Origin: Oerskovia turbata
GTDB taxonomy: Bacteria > Actinomycetota > Actinomycetes > Actinomycetales > Cellulomonadaceae
Length of the DNA: 64,000 bases
Direction: 5' to 3'
NCBI RefSeq assembly: GCF_000718325.1
Contig: NZ_JOFV01000005.1
Coordinates: 1 to 64,000, forward strand
The translations under genes and the position numbers were made by a program. Under the pieces are notes generated by a model. The model was not told where the DNA came from and did no database searches. It saw only the letters and a list, made by a program, of their open reading frames with translations. How positions within the stretch are numbered: the first letter of the stretch is position 1; every line of letters starts with the position of its first letter. Shown here one piece after another: positions 1-8,006 of this stretch.

Positions 1-118
1 CTACTACCGGGCGAACGTGGAGTTCTTCGATGATCTGGGGTCGCCGGGTGGTGCGGCGAAGATGGGCATGATCGACAAGGACGACCCGATGATCGCGGCC
101 CTGGCCCCGCAGGCCTGA
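1..118 (+). CDS. C-terminal end of an unrecognised protein (partial)
   Basis: The 3' end of a gene that begins before the window. Read from base 2 it gives 38 codons, ending in DKDDPMIAALAPQA, and stops at TGA 116-118. The tail is soluble-looking and slightly acidic, with a run NVEFFDDLGSPGG. I do not recognise the family. It converges on the sirohaem synthase gene on the other strand, 126 bases away. Between them, around 145-190, is a short hairpin whose arms read GGGGGCCGTCATCC and GGATGACGGCCCCC and which probably terminates transcription. Confidence 0.55.
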   Translation, partial: YYRANVEFFDDLGSPGGAAKMGMIDKDDPMIAALAPQA

Positions 119-144
119 GGAACGCGAGTCGCCGAGAACGTGCT

Positions 145-176
145 GGGGGCCGTCATCCACCGGATGACGGCCCCCA
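145..176 (+). terminator. Hairpin between the first gene and sirohaem synthase
   Basis: Inverted repeat with 14-base arms (GGGGGCCGTCATCC and GGATGACGGCCCCC) and a loop of about four bases, in the gap between two convergent genes. There is no T tract, which is usual for terminators in high-GC actinobacteria. It could serve either strand. Confidence 0.6.
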
Positions 177-244
177 GCCGTTCTCAGCCGTTCTCGCCTG
201 CCGAGAGCGCGCCCGACAGCAGCCAGCTCGACCGGCCGAGACGG

Positions 245-1546
245 TCAGCCGAGCCCGGCCGCCCGCCACGCCGGGCTCACCCGCACCACGTCGCCGACCA
301 CGGTCACGGCCGGGGCACGGACCCCGGCCGCGGTCGCGACGTCGGCGATGGTCGCGAGCGTCCCGACGGTCGACCGCTGCCGCGGGCCGTACCCGTCCTC
401 GACGACCGCGACGGGGGTCTCGGGCGAGCGGCCCGAGGCCACGAGCGCGGCCGCGGAGTCCCGGAGCCGTGAGACGCCCATGAGCAGGACGACGGTGTGG
501 TCGGAGGCCGCGGGCACCTTGCCGATGTCCTCGTGCCCGGTCAGGACCGTGAAGCCGCGCGACCAGCCGCGGTGCGTCACGGGGATACCCACCGCGGCGG
601 GCACGGAGACCGCGCTCGTCACGCCGGGCACGACCTCGACGGGGATGCCGTGCTCCTCGCACGCGATGAGCTCCTCGCCCCCGCGCCCGAACACGTACGG
701 GTCGCCGCCCTTGAGGCGGACGACGCGGCGTCCGGCGAGCGCGTGCTCGACGAGCAGCGCGTTGATCTCCTCCTGCGGGACCGGGTGGAAGCCCGGGGTC
801 TTGCCGACGTCGATCACGACGACGTCGTCCGCGAGCTCGTCGAGCAGGGCACGCGGGCCCAGCCGGTCGGTCACCACGACCTCGGCCTGCGCGAGCAGGT
901 GCCGCCCGCGGGCCGTGACGAGACCGGGATCGCCAGGGCCGCCGCCCACGAGCGCGACCGAGCCGACGCCCCCGTCGGGAGAGGGCCGGACCGGCCGCAG
1001 CGGGAGCCCGCCGGTCGCCAGGAGGGCGTCGATCGCGTCCCGGACGCGCTGGGCGCGGCGGGGGTCGCGGCCCGCGTTCACGGCCACGACCACCTCGGTC
1101 GAGCGCGCCGACGTGGCGGAGGTGGTGTCGTCCGCCACGGTCACCCGGGCCACTGCCGGTACCCAGGCGGTCCCGGCCTCGGCATCGCCCGCGCTCACGC
1201 AGAACACGCGCAGCGCCTCGGCCTCGGTCGCGACGGCCGCGTCGACCTCGGGCGAGCCGGTCGCGGTGTGCACGAGCCACGCGCCCGCGACGTCCCCGGG
1301 ACGGTACGAGCGCGCCTCCCAGGCCACGCTCCCGGCCGGGCCTGACCCGTCCGGGCGAGCTGCGCCGTCGGGCGGGGGAGCGATCAGCGCGGCGAGGTCC
1401 TCGCAGACCTCCGGGGCCACGACACGCACGTGCGCGCCCGCGAGGACGAGCGACCGGGTGCGCCGCGCGGCGACCGGGCCGCCGCCCACGACCACCACGG
1501 GACGGCCCGCGATCCGCAGACCGAGGGGGTAGAGCTCAGGGTTCAT
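245..1546 (-). CDS. cysG: Sirohaem synthase: precorrin-2 dehydrogenase fused to uroporphyrinogen-III C-methyltransferase
   Basis: A 433-residue two-domain enzyme. Residues about 1-180 form the Rossmann-type precorrin-2 dehydrogenase/ferrochelatase part (VVVVGGGPVAARRT near residue 17). From about residue 195 comes the SAM-dependent methyltransferase, with ALVGGGPGDPGL, RLKGGDPYVFGRGGEE and VVPGVTSA motifs typical of SUMT/CobA. It should convert uroporphyrinogen III to sirohaem, the cofactor of the sulfite reductase encoded upstream on the same strand. ATG 1546 is chosen because the family normally begins just before the NPELYPLGL-like segment; an in-frame start 39 bases upstream would overlap the permease. 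The start lies 7 bases after the permease stop, so it is probably the last gene of the sulfur operon. The function is well supported; the exact fusion type (CysG-like without a clear dimerisation insert) is inferred. Confidence 0.9.
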   Translation of the reverse strand: MNPELYPLGLRIAGRPVVVVGGGPVAARRTRSLVLAGAHVRVVAPEVCEDLAALIAPPPDGAARPDGSGPAGSVAWEARSYRPGDVAGAWLVHTATGSPEVDAAVATEAEALRVFCVSAGDAEAGTAWVPAVARVTVADDTTSATSARSTEVVVAVNAGRDPRRAQRVRDAIDALLATGGLPLRPVRPSPDGGVGSVALVGGGPGDPGLVTARGRHLLAQAEVVVTDRLGPRALLDELADDVVVIDVGKTPGFHPVPQEEINALLVEHALAGRRVVRLKGGDPYVFGRGGEELIACEEHGIPVEVVPGVTSAVSVPAAVGIPVTHRGWSRGFTVLTGHEDIGKVPAASDHTVVLLMGVSRLRDSAAALVASGRSPETPVAVVEDGYGPRQRSTVGTLATIADVATAAGVRAPAVTVVGDVVRVSPAWRAAGLG

Positions 1547-1553
1547 GCGCCCA

Positions 1554-2621
1554 TCATCGCCCGAAAGCAGCCGCGGCCAGCTCACGCCGGCGCAGCAGCC
1601 ACCCCGGGCCCTTGCTCGTCGAGGTCTCGGGGGCCAGGCCGCGGCGACGCAGCATCGACTTCTCGACCGGGGCGAAGAACAGCAGCTCGACGACCATGCC
1701 GACCACGAGGATCAGCAGGATCGCGGTGAAGACGAGCGCCATGTCGGACAGCTCGCGCCCCTGCTGGAGGAACGCGCCCAGGCCGAAGCCGATCCCGCCG
1801 CCCACCGCGATGATCTCGGCGGCCATGAGCGAGCGCCACGAGAACGCCCAGCCCTGCTTGAGACCCGCGAGGTAGCCCGGGAGGGCCGCGGGCAGGATGA
1901 CGTCCTTGATCATCTGGAACCGGCCCGCGCCCAGGACCTGCCCCACGCGCCGGTACAGCGGCGGCACCTGGTCCACGCCCGACACGATCCCGTTGATGAT
2001 CGAGGGCACCGCGCCCATGAGGATCACGAAGTACACCGTGGCGTCGGACAGCCCGAACCAGATGATGCCCGCGGGCACCCAGGCGACCGACGGCAGGACC
2101 TGCAGGCCCGTGATGATGGGCCCGAACGACACGCGCACCCAGCGCACGCGCGCCACGAGGATGCCGAGCGGCGTGCCGATCGCCACGGCCGCGAGGAAGC
2201 CCAGGATGCCGCGCGAGAGGCTCGTCCCGAGGGCCTGCCACAGCGCGCCGCTCGCGGCGGCCCGGGTCACGGCCTCCCAGACCTGGGCCGGGCCGGGCAG
2301 GTTGTAGATGGGCTGGACCTCGAGCCACACGACGCTCTGCCAGACGGCGAGGAGGATCGTGATCGCGAGCACGGGCGGGTACACGGCGTGGAACGCCGTG
2401 GACCACCGGCTCGCGGTGGGCGCGACGGTCGTCTGGAGGGCGTCGAGGCCCGCCTCGATGTCGCCCACGTCCTTGGCGTGCCCGACGACGGCGCCCGCCT
2501 CGCGCGGACCGGTCGCGACGGCGTCGGGCGTCTCGTGCGAGGGTCCGGACGCGTCCGGACCGGGCAGGGCCTCGTCGAGCGGGGCCAGGGTCTCGGTGCT
2601 CTTCGACGTCTCAGACGGCAT
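1554..2621 (-). CDS. ssuC: ABC transporter permease, NitT/TauT (sulfonate/nitrate/taurine) type
   Basis: A 355-residue inner-membrane permease of the BPD_transp_1 family. The first 80 or so residues are polar and Ala/Pro/Asp-rich, an N-terminal extension not usual for the family. About six membrane segments follow, and the cytoplasmic coupling region contains a motif like VGQVLGAGRFQMIKDVILPAALPGYLAGLKQG. ATG 2621 overlaps the stop of the ATPase gene by 11 bases, so the two are translationally linked. With the neighbouring ATPase and lipoprotein it forms a complete importer. The family is clear. The substrate (sulfonate, taurine, sulfate ester or sulfate) is not readable from sequence; the sulfur-assimilation context argues for a sulfur source. 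Confidence 0.85.
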   Translation of the reverse strand: MPSETSKSTETLAPLDEALPGPDASGPSHETPDAVATGPREAGAVVGHAKDVGDIEAGLDALQTTVAPTASRWSTAFHAVYPPVLAITILLAVWQSVVWLEVQPIYNLPGPAQVWEAVTRAAASGALWQALGTSLSRGILGFLAAVAIGTPLGILVARVRWVRVSFGPIITGLQVLPSVAWVPAGIIWFGLSDATVYFVILMGAVPSIINGIVSGVDQVPPLYRRVGQVLGAGRFQMIKDVILPAALPGYLAGLKQGWAFSWRSLMAAEIIAVGGGIGFGLGAFLQQGRELSDMALVFTAILLILVVGMVVELLFFAPVEKSMLRRRGLAPETSTSKGPGWLLRRRELAAAAFGR

Positions 2622-3447
2622 GGCGGCGGATCTCCTCACGGAGGTCGTTGGTGATCTCGGTCGCGAGGCGGGACGCGGCGGCCGCCTCGATGCTGCGCTG
2701 CTCGTCGGCCCCGTACACGTCGACGTCCCACTCGCGCACGATGCGCCCGGGGCGTGACGACATGAGCAGCACGCGCTGCCCGAGCCGCACGGCCTCGCGG
2801 ACGTTGTGCGTGATGAACACGATCGTGCGCCCGGTCTGCTCCCAGACGCGTTCGAGCTCGTCGTGCAGCAGGTCGCGCGTGATCGCGTCGAGCGCCGCGA
2901 ACGGCTCGTCCATGAGCAGGACGTCCCGCTCCTGGGCGAGCGAGCGGGCCAGCGCGACGCGCTGGCGCATGCCGCCCGAGAGCTCGTGGACGCGCTTGTC
3001 GCCCGAGCCGTCGAGCCGCACGAGCGAGAGCAGCTCGGCGGCCCGGTCACGGCGCTCGGAGCGGGGCACGCCCCGGAACTTCAGGGCGAGCTCGATGTTG
3101 CGGCTCGCGGTGAGCCAGGGGAACAGCGCGGACTCCTGGAACATCAGGGCCGCGCCGTCCCCGGCGACCTCCACGTCCCCCGTGGTCGGGCGCTCGAGGC
3201 CCGCGACGATGTTGAGCAGCGTCGACTTGCCGCAGCCGGAGGCTCCGAGCAGGCAGACGAACTCGCCCTGCGCGATGTCCAGGTCGATCCCGTCGAGCAC
3301 CGGGGCGCCCGTCGGGGAGAACCGCTTGGACACGCCGCGCAGGCGGACGCCGGTCGTGGGGCGCTCGGCCTCGTGCGTGGCTGTGCCGGAGCCGCCGGTC
3401 GTGGGGCCGGTCGTGGTACCCGTGCCGACGGGGGACGTGGGGGTCAT
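2611..3447 (-). CDS. ssuB: ABC transporter ATP-binding protein, NitT/TauT type
   Basis: A 278-residue cytoplasmic ATPase that powers the adjacent importer. After a 30-residue Thr/Gly-rich start it shows Walker A GASGCGKST, Q-loop FQESALFPW, signature LSGGMRQRV, Walker B VLLMDEPFAALD and the H-loop FITHNV, all intact. Length fits SsuB/TauB proteins. ATG 3447 lies 4 bases downstream of the lipoprotein stop and its own 3' end overlaps the permease start, giving the order lipoprotein-ATPase-permease in one operon. The NitT/TauT family is confident; the transported compound is inferred only from context. Confidence 0.88.
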   Translation of the reverse strand: MTPTSPVGTGTTTGPTTGGSGTATHEAERPTTGVRLRGVSKRFSPTGAPVLDGIDLDIAQGEFVCLLGASGCGKSTLLNIVAGLERPTTGDVEVAGDGAALMFQESALFPWLTASRNIELALKFRGVPRSERRDRAAELLSLVRLDGSGDKRVHELSGGMRQRVALARSLAQERDVLLMDEPFAALDAITRDLLHDELERVWEQTGRTIVFITHNVREAVRLGQRVLLMSSRPGRIVREWDVDVYGADEQRSIEAAAASRLATEITNDLREEIRRHAV

Positions 3448-3451
3448 CGTG

Positions 3452-4570
3452 CTACTCCTTGCCGAGACCTGCGGCGGAGACGGTCGGGCGACCGGCCTCC
3501 GTCAGCACCTTGTTGAGGAGGCTCAGGTCGTAGATGCCGTCGAGGTCCGCCTCGGTGGTGGTCCCGGCGGTCACGCCGTCCTCGAGCAACGTCTCGAGCG
3601 TGCCCGCGAGCGGGTCGGTCGTGAAGGTGATGTTGGTGAAGGCGCGGTCGAGGACCGCGTCCGGCAGGGCCTTGCCGGCGATCTTCTCGATCTCGCCGTT
3701 GACGAGCGTCCTGGCCTCGTCGGGGTTGGCGTCGAGCCAGTCGATCGCCGCGACCTCACCGCGCAGGAGGGCCTCGACGGTCTCGGGGTGCTGCTCGAGG
3801 AAGTCGGTGCGGACGATCAGGTGCGTCGTGAGGAACTGGCCGTCGTCCCAGAGGTCCTTCTCGTCGACCAGGACGTGGGCGCCTGCGTCGAGCACGAGGC
3901 GTGATGCCCAGGGCTCGGGCAGCCAGCCGCCGTCGAGGTCGCCGTTCTGGAACAGCGTGAGGGTCTGGGCGTTCTCGGTCGGGGTGACCGCGACGTCGCC
4001 GCCGCCCTGGAGGTCGTTCTCCAGGCCGTTCTCGGTGAGCCAGGCGCGCAGCGCGACGTCCTGGGTCCCGCCGAGCTGGGGCGAGGCGATCGTGGTGCCC
4101 TCGAGGTCGGCGGCCGTGTCGATCCCGTCGCGCACGACGAGCTGGGCCCCGCCCGACGTCGAGCCCGCGATGATGCGCACGGCCTCGCCGTTCGACTTCA
4201 CGAAGTTGTTGATCGCGGGGTTGGGACCGATGAACGTGGCGTCGATGGCGCCCGCGTTGAGGGCCTCGATCGCGGCGGGGCCGGCGTTGAAGACCTGTGT
4301 CGTGAGGGCGGTCTCGCCCAGGGCCTCCTCGAACTGACCGCCCGCGACCCCGACGAGGGCCGGGGCGTGCGTGACGTTCGCGAAGTACCCGAGGCGCAGC
4401 TCGTCGGCCGGGCCGGCCCGGCCCGGCCCGTCGGCGGCGTCGGACGTTCCCGTGGTGCAGGCGGAGAGCAGGAGCAGCGGCGCGACGGCGAGCGCGGTGA
4501 CCACGGAGCGGGTTCGGGCGGCGCGGCGTCGTGACGTGCCTGCCCGGGGTGGTCGGGGCGACGGGTTCAT
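3452..4570 (-). CDS. ssuA: ABC transporter substrate-binding lipoprotein, NitT/TauT type
   Basis: A 372-residue exported lipoprotein. The N-terminus is strongly basic (many Arg in residues 8-21), then a hydrophobic stretch, then the lipobox LLSAC with Cys near residue 38. The mature part begins RLGYFANVTHAPALVG, a signature of the SsuA/NMT1-like binding proteins, followed by GPNPAINNF and GSTSGGAQLVVR segments that line the ligand pocket in this family. It starts the importer sub-operon, 126 bases after cysN and behind a long hairpin. No sulfonate monooxygenase gene (ssuD or tauD) lies nearby, so the importer may feed sulfate or a sulfur compound that is processed elsewhere. Confidence 0.87.
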   Translation of the reverse strand: MNPSPRPPRAGTSRRRAARTRSVVTALAVAPLLLLSACTTGTSDAADGPGRAGPADELRLGYFANVTHAPALVGVAGGQFEEALGETALTTQVFNAGPAAIEALNAGAIDATFIGPNPAINNFVKSNGEAVRIIAGSTSGGAQLVVRDGIDTAADLEGTTIASPQLGGTQDVALRAWLTENGLENDLQGGGDVAVTPTENAQTLTLFQNGDLDGGWLPEPWASRLVLDAGAHVLVDEKDLWDDGQFLTTHLIVRTDFLEQHPETVEALLRGEVAAIDWLDANPDEARTLVNGEIEKIAGKALPDAVLDRAFTNITFTTDPLAGTLETLLEDGVTAGTTTEADLDGIYDLSLLNKVLTEAGRPTVSAAGLGKE

Positions 4571-4636
4571 GGTGGATCCTTCTGGCTGGTCGGTGGTGGC
4601 CTGGGGGTGGACGTGTCGAGTCCCGGCGGCGCCGAT

Positions 4637-4716
4637 CCGTGCAGCACGCGATCCGAGGGCCCGGTGGTCCGGGCCCCGACGGTGGTCGGGTGGGCCTCAG
4701 ATCGCGTACTGCACGG
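4637..4716 (-). terminator. Long two-part hairpin across the cysN stop codon
   Basis: Arms 4637-4657 and 4696-4716 are 21 bases long and match at 19 positions. In the minus-strand RNA the two mismatches become G.U wobbles, so the whole 21-bp stem can form; in plus-strand RNA they would be C/A clashes. This fits a structure that works in the cys operon transcript. The loop contains a second perfect inverted repeat, GGGCCCGG TGGT CCGGGCCC, at 4657-4676. The stop codon of cysN sits in one arm. There is no T tract. It may terminate part of the transcripts, or protect the cysIHDN mRNA from 3' decay and so set the level of the downstream importer. Confidence 0.65.
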
Positions 4717-6046
4717 GACGCTGCGAAGGACATCGCACGGCCGCCAGGGCGTCTCCGACCATTCCTGCTGCGAGGGTGCCGCCGTCCTGACCGTCGATCA
4801 GGAGGAAGGCACCGGTGCGACGTGAGGTGACGTACTCCTCGGCCGCGACGGGGGAGGCGAGGCGCAGGGTGACGCGCCCGATGTCGTTGAGCTCGAGGGT
4901 CTCCGCGGGCTCGAGCTCGGCGGTGTCGAGGTCCAGGCGTCCGACGACGTCGCGCACCACGGCCTGCACGGTGCGGGTCGTGTGCTTGAGCAGCACGCGG
5001 GTGCCGGGGCGCAGCGTCTTGTCGCTCAGCCACGCGACGGTGCCCTCGACGTCCTGCGTGACCTGCGGCGCGTCGGCCGCGGCCGCGAGGAGGTCGCCGC
5101 GCGCGATGTCGATCTCGTCCGTGAGGCGGATCGTGACGGACTGCGGGGCGAAGGCCTCGGCGAGCGTGCCGTCGGCCGTGTCGATGCCCTCGACTGTGCT
5201 CTTCTTCCCGCTGGGCAGCACCACGACCTCGTCGCCCACGCGGACCACGCCCGAGGCGATCTGGCCCGCGTACCCGCGGTAGTCGCGGAACCGCTCCTCG
5301 AGCGCTGCGCCCTGGGGGCGCAGGACGACCTGGACAGGGAAGCGGAAGGCCTCGGTGTCGGGCGTCTCGGCTGCCGGGAGCTCTTCGAGCAGGTCGAGCA
5401 GGCTCGGCCCGTCGTACCAGGGCGTCTTGCCCTCGGGGCCGCCCGAGCGGTCGACGACGTTGACGCCCTCGAGCGCCGAGACGGGCAGCGTGAGGATGTG
5501 GGCGACGCCGAGCGACGCCGCGGCCTCGCGGATCTGGTCGGCGAGCTCCTCGTAGCGTTCCTGGCTGTAGTCGACGAGGTCGATCTTGTTGACGGCGACG
5601 ATCACGTGCGGGACGCGCAGGAGGCTCGCGACCGCGAGGTGGCGCCTCGTCTGTTCCAGGAGCCCCTTGCGGGCGTCGATGAGCAGCACGACGACGTCGG
5701 CCGTCGAGGCGCCCGTGACGGTGTTGCGCGTGTACTGCACGTGCCCGGGGCAGTCGGCCAGGATGAACGAGCGCCTGGCGGTCGCGAAGTAGCGGTAGGC
5801 GACGTCGATCGTGATGCCCTGCTCGCGCTCGGCGCGCAGGCCGTCGGTCAGCAGCGCGAGGTCGGCCGTCGCGAGGCCGCGGTCGCGCGAGACGCGTTCG
5901 ACGGCGTCGAGCTGGTCTGCGAGGACGGACTTGGAGTCGAACAGCAGGCGGCCGACGAGGGTCGACTTCCCGTCGTCGACGGACCCGGCCGTCGCGAGGC
6001 GCAGCAGGGTGCTCGTGGGCAGCGGGTGCGTGGTGGCGGCGCTCAC
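4697..6046 (-). CDS. cysN: Sulfate adenylyltransferase subunit 1 (GTPase)
   Basis: A 449-residue GTPase that couples GTP hydrolysis to formation of adenosine 5'-phosphosulfate by CysD. The P-loop GSVDDGKST is at residues 21-29, with DCPGH and NKID further on, and an EF-Tu-like beta-barrel region in the second half. It is CysN only: there is no C-terminal APS kinase domain (CysC), which agrees with the APS-type reductase encoded next door. GTG 6046 shares one base with the cysD stop codon (TAGTG), so translation is coupled. The start is fixed by the P-loop position and by this overlap. Confidence 0.95.
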   Translation of the reverse strand: MSAATTHPLPTSTLLRLATAGSVDDGKSTLVGRLLFDSKSVLADQLDAVERVSRDRGLATADLALLTDGLRAEREQGITIDVAYRYFATARRSFILADCPGHVQYTRNTVTGASTADVVVLLIDARKGLLEQTRRHLAVASLLRVPHVIVAVNKIDLVDYSQERYEELADQIREAAASLGVAHILTLPVSALEGVNVVDRSGGPEGKTPWYDGPSLLDLLEELPAAETPDTEAFRFPVQVVLRPQGAALEERFRDYRGYAGQIASGVVRVGDEVVVLPSGKKSTVEGIDTADGTLAEAFAPQSVTIRLTDEIDIARGDLLAAAADAPQVTQDVEGTVAWLSDKTLRPGTRVLLKHTTRTVQAVVRDVVGRLDLDTAELEPAETLELNDIGRVTLRLASPVAAEEYVTSRRTGAFLLIDGQDGGTLAAGMVGDALAAVRCPSQRPVQYAI

Positions 6047-7104
6047 TAGAAGTACCCCTCCTTCTTGCGGTCTTCCATGGCGGCTTCGGAGATCCGGTCG
6101 TCGGCGCGCGTGGCGCCGCGCTCGGTGATGCGGGTCGCGGCGACCTCGGTGATGACGTCGTCGACCGTGTAGGACGTGCTTTCGACAGCGCCCGTGCACG
6201 ACATGTCGCCCACGGTCCGGTAGCGCACGGTCTCGGTGCGCACGTTCGCGGCCTCGGCGTCGCTGCGGGGCTGGGAGTACGGCCCGACGGCGAGCAGCAT
6301 GCCGTCCCGCTCGAAGACCTCGCGCTCGTGCGCGTAGTAGAGGCTGGGCAGGTCGATCTTCTCGGCCGCGATGTAGCGCCAGATGTCGAGCTCGGTCCAG
6401 TTGCTCAACGGGAACGCGCGGACGTGCTCGCCCGGGCGGTGGCGGCCGTTGTACAGGTTCCACAGCTCGGGGCGCTGGTTGCGCGGGTCCCACTGGCCGA
6501 ACTCGTCGCGCAGCGAGATGACGCGCTCCTTGGCGCGGGCCTTCTCCTCGTCGCGGCGGCCGCCGCCGAACACGGCGTCGAACTTGTGGCCCGTGATCGC
6601 GTCGAGCAGCGGCTGGGTCTGGAGCGGGTTGCGCGTGCCGTCGGCGCGCTCCAGGAGGCGGCCGTCGTCGAGGTAGTCCTGGACGCTCGCGACCTCGAGG
6701 CGGGCACCGAGGCGGGCCACGGTCGCGTCGCGGTACGCGAGGACCTCGGGGAAGTTGTGCCCGGTGTCGACGTGCAGCAGCGGGAACGGCACGGGTGCGG
6801 GCCAGAACGCCTTGGTCGCCAGGTGCAGCATGACGACCGAGTCCTTGCCGCCGCTGAAGAGCAGCACGGGTCGCTCGAACTCCGCGACGACCTCGCGGAT
6901 GATGTGGACGGCCTCGGACTCGAGGGACTCGAGCTGCGTGAGGCGGTAGGTGGAGGGGGGCTCAGCGGTTCCGGTGGTTCCGGTGGGGGAGGCCGGTGGG
7001 GCGAGGGGGGCGGTCAAGGCGTCGCTCTTCTCGTCGGGGTGCGTGGGGTGATCGGTCGGCACGTCGGTGGGCGCCGTCTGGTGCTGCGTGGTCGCGGCGC
7101 TCAT
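6046..7104 (-). CDS. cysD: Sulfate adenylyltransferase subunit 2
   Basis: A 352-residue ATP-sulfurylase catalytic subunit that joins ATP and sulfate to give APS and pyrophosphate. The PP-loop motif LFSGGKDSVV lies near residue 80, followed by LLHVDTGHNFPEV and FGGGRRDEEKARAKER, and the protein ends in the usual RKKEGYF-like tail. The first 50 residues are a Thr/Pro/Ala-rich extension that most CysD proteins lack. Its ATG overlaps the cysH stop codon (ATGA at 7101-7104) and its stop overlaps the cysN start, so it sits in the middle of a tightly coupled operon. Confidence 0.95.
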   Translation of the reverse strand: MSAATTQHQTAPTDVPTDHPTHPDEKSDALTAPLAPPASPTGTTGTAEPPSTYRLTQLESLESEAVHIIREVVAEFERPVLLFSGGKDSVVMLHLATKAFWPAPVPFPLLHVDTGHNFPEVLAYRDATVARLGARLEVASVQDYLDDGRLLERADGTRNPLQTQPLLDAITGHKFDAVFGGGRRDEEKARAKERVISLRDEFGQWDPRNQRPELWNLYNGRHRPGEHVRAFPLSNWTELDIWRYIAAEKIDLPSLYYAHEREVFERDGMLLAVGPYSQPRSDAEAANVRTETVRYRTVGDMSCTGAVESTSYTVDDVITEVAATRITERGATRADDRISEAAMEDRKKEGYF

Positions 7105-8006
7105 ACGTGGAGCCCGCACTCGGTCTTGTCGAGCCCGGCCCAGCGGCCTGCGCGCGGGTCCTCGCCGGGGGCGACGCGGCGCGTGCAGGGCGCGCAGCCG
7201 ATCGAGGGGTAGCCGTCGTTGAGGAGCGGGTTGAGGATGACCTGGTGGTCGGCGGCGTAGCCGAGCAGGTCGTCGAAGGACCAGGCGGCGAGCGGGTTGA
7301 TCTTGACCAGCCCGTTCTTCTCGTCCCAGGTCACGAGCGGGGTGCCCGTGCGGGTCGGGGCCTCGTCGCGGCGCACGCCCGTGACCCAGACCTCGTACCC
7401 GCCGAGCGTGCGGGTCAGGGGCTCGACCTTGCGCATGGCGCAGCACGCGGCGGGGTCGCGCGACCAGAGGTCCTTGCCGTGGGCCTCGTCCTGCTGGGCC
7501 ACGGTGAGCTGCGGCAGGACGTCGACGATCGTGACCTCCATCTGCTGCTCGACGGCGTCGCGCGTGCCCGAGGTCTCGGGGAAGTGGTAGCCGGTCTCGA
7601 GGAACAGGACGTCGACCCAGGGGGCCTGGCGTGCGACGACGTGCGGCAGGACCGCGTCGGCCATCGAGCACGCGACGGCGATCGAGTCGCCGAACTCGCG
7701 CACGGCCCACGCGACGACCTGCTCGGCGGTCGCCTCGTCAGGAGCCCCCAGGCCCGAGCCGTGCAGCTCGGCCTGACCCCGCTCGACGATCGCGCGCAGC
7801 TCGTCGGCGGACCGCTTGGGGCGGGCATTCTCGGTGCGCCGCGCCGCGTGCGCGGCCTGGGACGCGGCGCGCGCCTCGGTGCGTGCCCTGGCGGCCGCGC
7901 GCAGCGCGGCCAGCAGGTCGCCGCCGGTCGTCGTGCTCGTGCTGCCCGACGGTGCCGCGCCGGCCGGGGTCTCGGCTCCGCCCGTGGTCGTGGTCTCCCG
8001 GTTCAT
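7101..8006 (-). CDS. cysH: APS reductase (4Fe-4S, thioredoxin-dependent)
   Basis: A 301-residue reductase that converts adenylyl sulfate to sulfite. The Cys-Cys motif AACCAMRKVEPL and the second pair in IGCAPCTRRV are the iron-sulfur ligands that separate APS reductases from the cluster-free PAPS reductases of enterobacteria. The catalytic cysteine is in KTECGLH at the C-terminus. The substrate call is supported by the lack of an APS kinase gene in the operon. Residues 1-60 are a low-complexity Thr/Gly/Ala/Arg extension. Start and stop each overlap the neighbour as ATGA. Confidence 0.94.
   Translation of the reverse strand: MNRETTTTGGAETPAGAAPSGSTSTTTGGDLLAALRAAARARTEARAASQAAHAARRTENARPKRSADELRAIVERGQAELHGSGLGAPDEATAEQVVAWAVREFGDSIAVACSMADAVLPHVVARQAPWVDVLFLETGYHFPETSGTRDAVEQQMEVTIVDVLPQLTVAQQDEAHGKDLWSRDPAACCAMRKVEPLTRTLGGYEVWVTGVRRDEAPTRTGTPLVTWDEKNGLVKINPLAAWSFDDLLGYAADHQVILNPLLNDGYPSIGCAPCTRRVAPGEDPRAGRWAGLDKTECGLHV

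Noticed and set aside
4571..4696. Small gene between cysN and the lipoprotein gene
   Set aside because: No frame with a start, ribosome site and protein-like composition; the region is explained by the nested hairpins.
4697..6046. CysN-CysC fusion (ATP sulfurylase with APS kinase)
   Set aside because: The protein ends after the EF-Tu-like barrel; there is no second P-loop or kinase domain, and the reductase is of the APS type.
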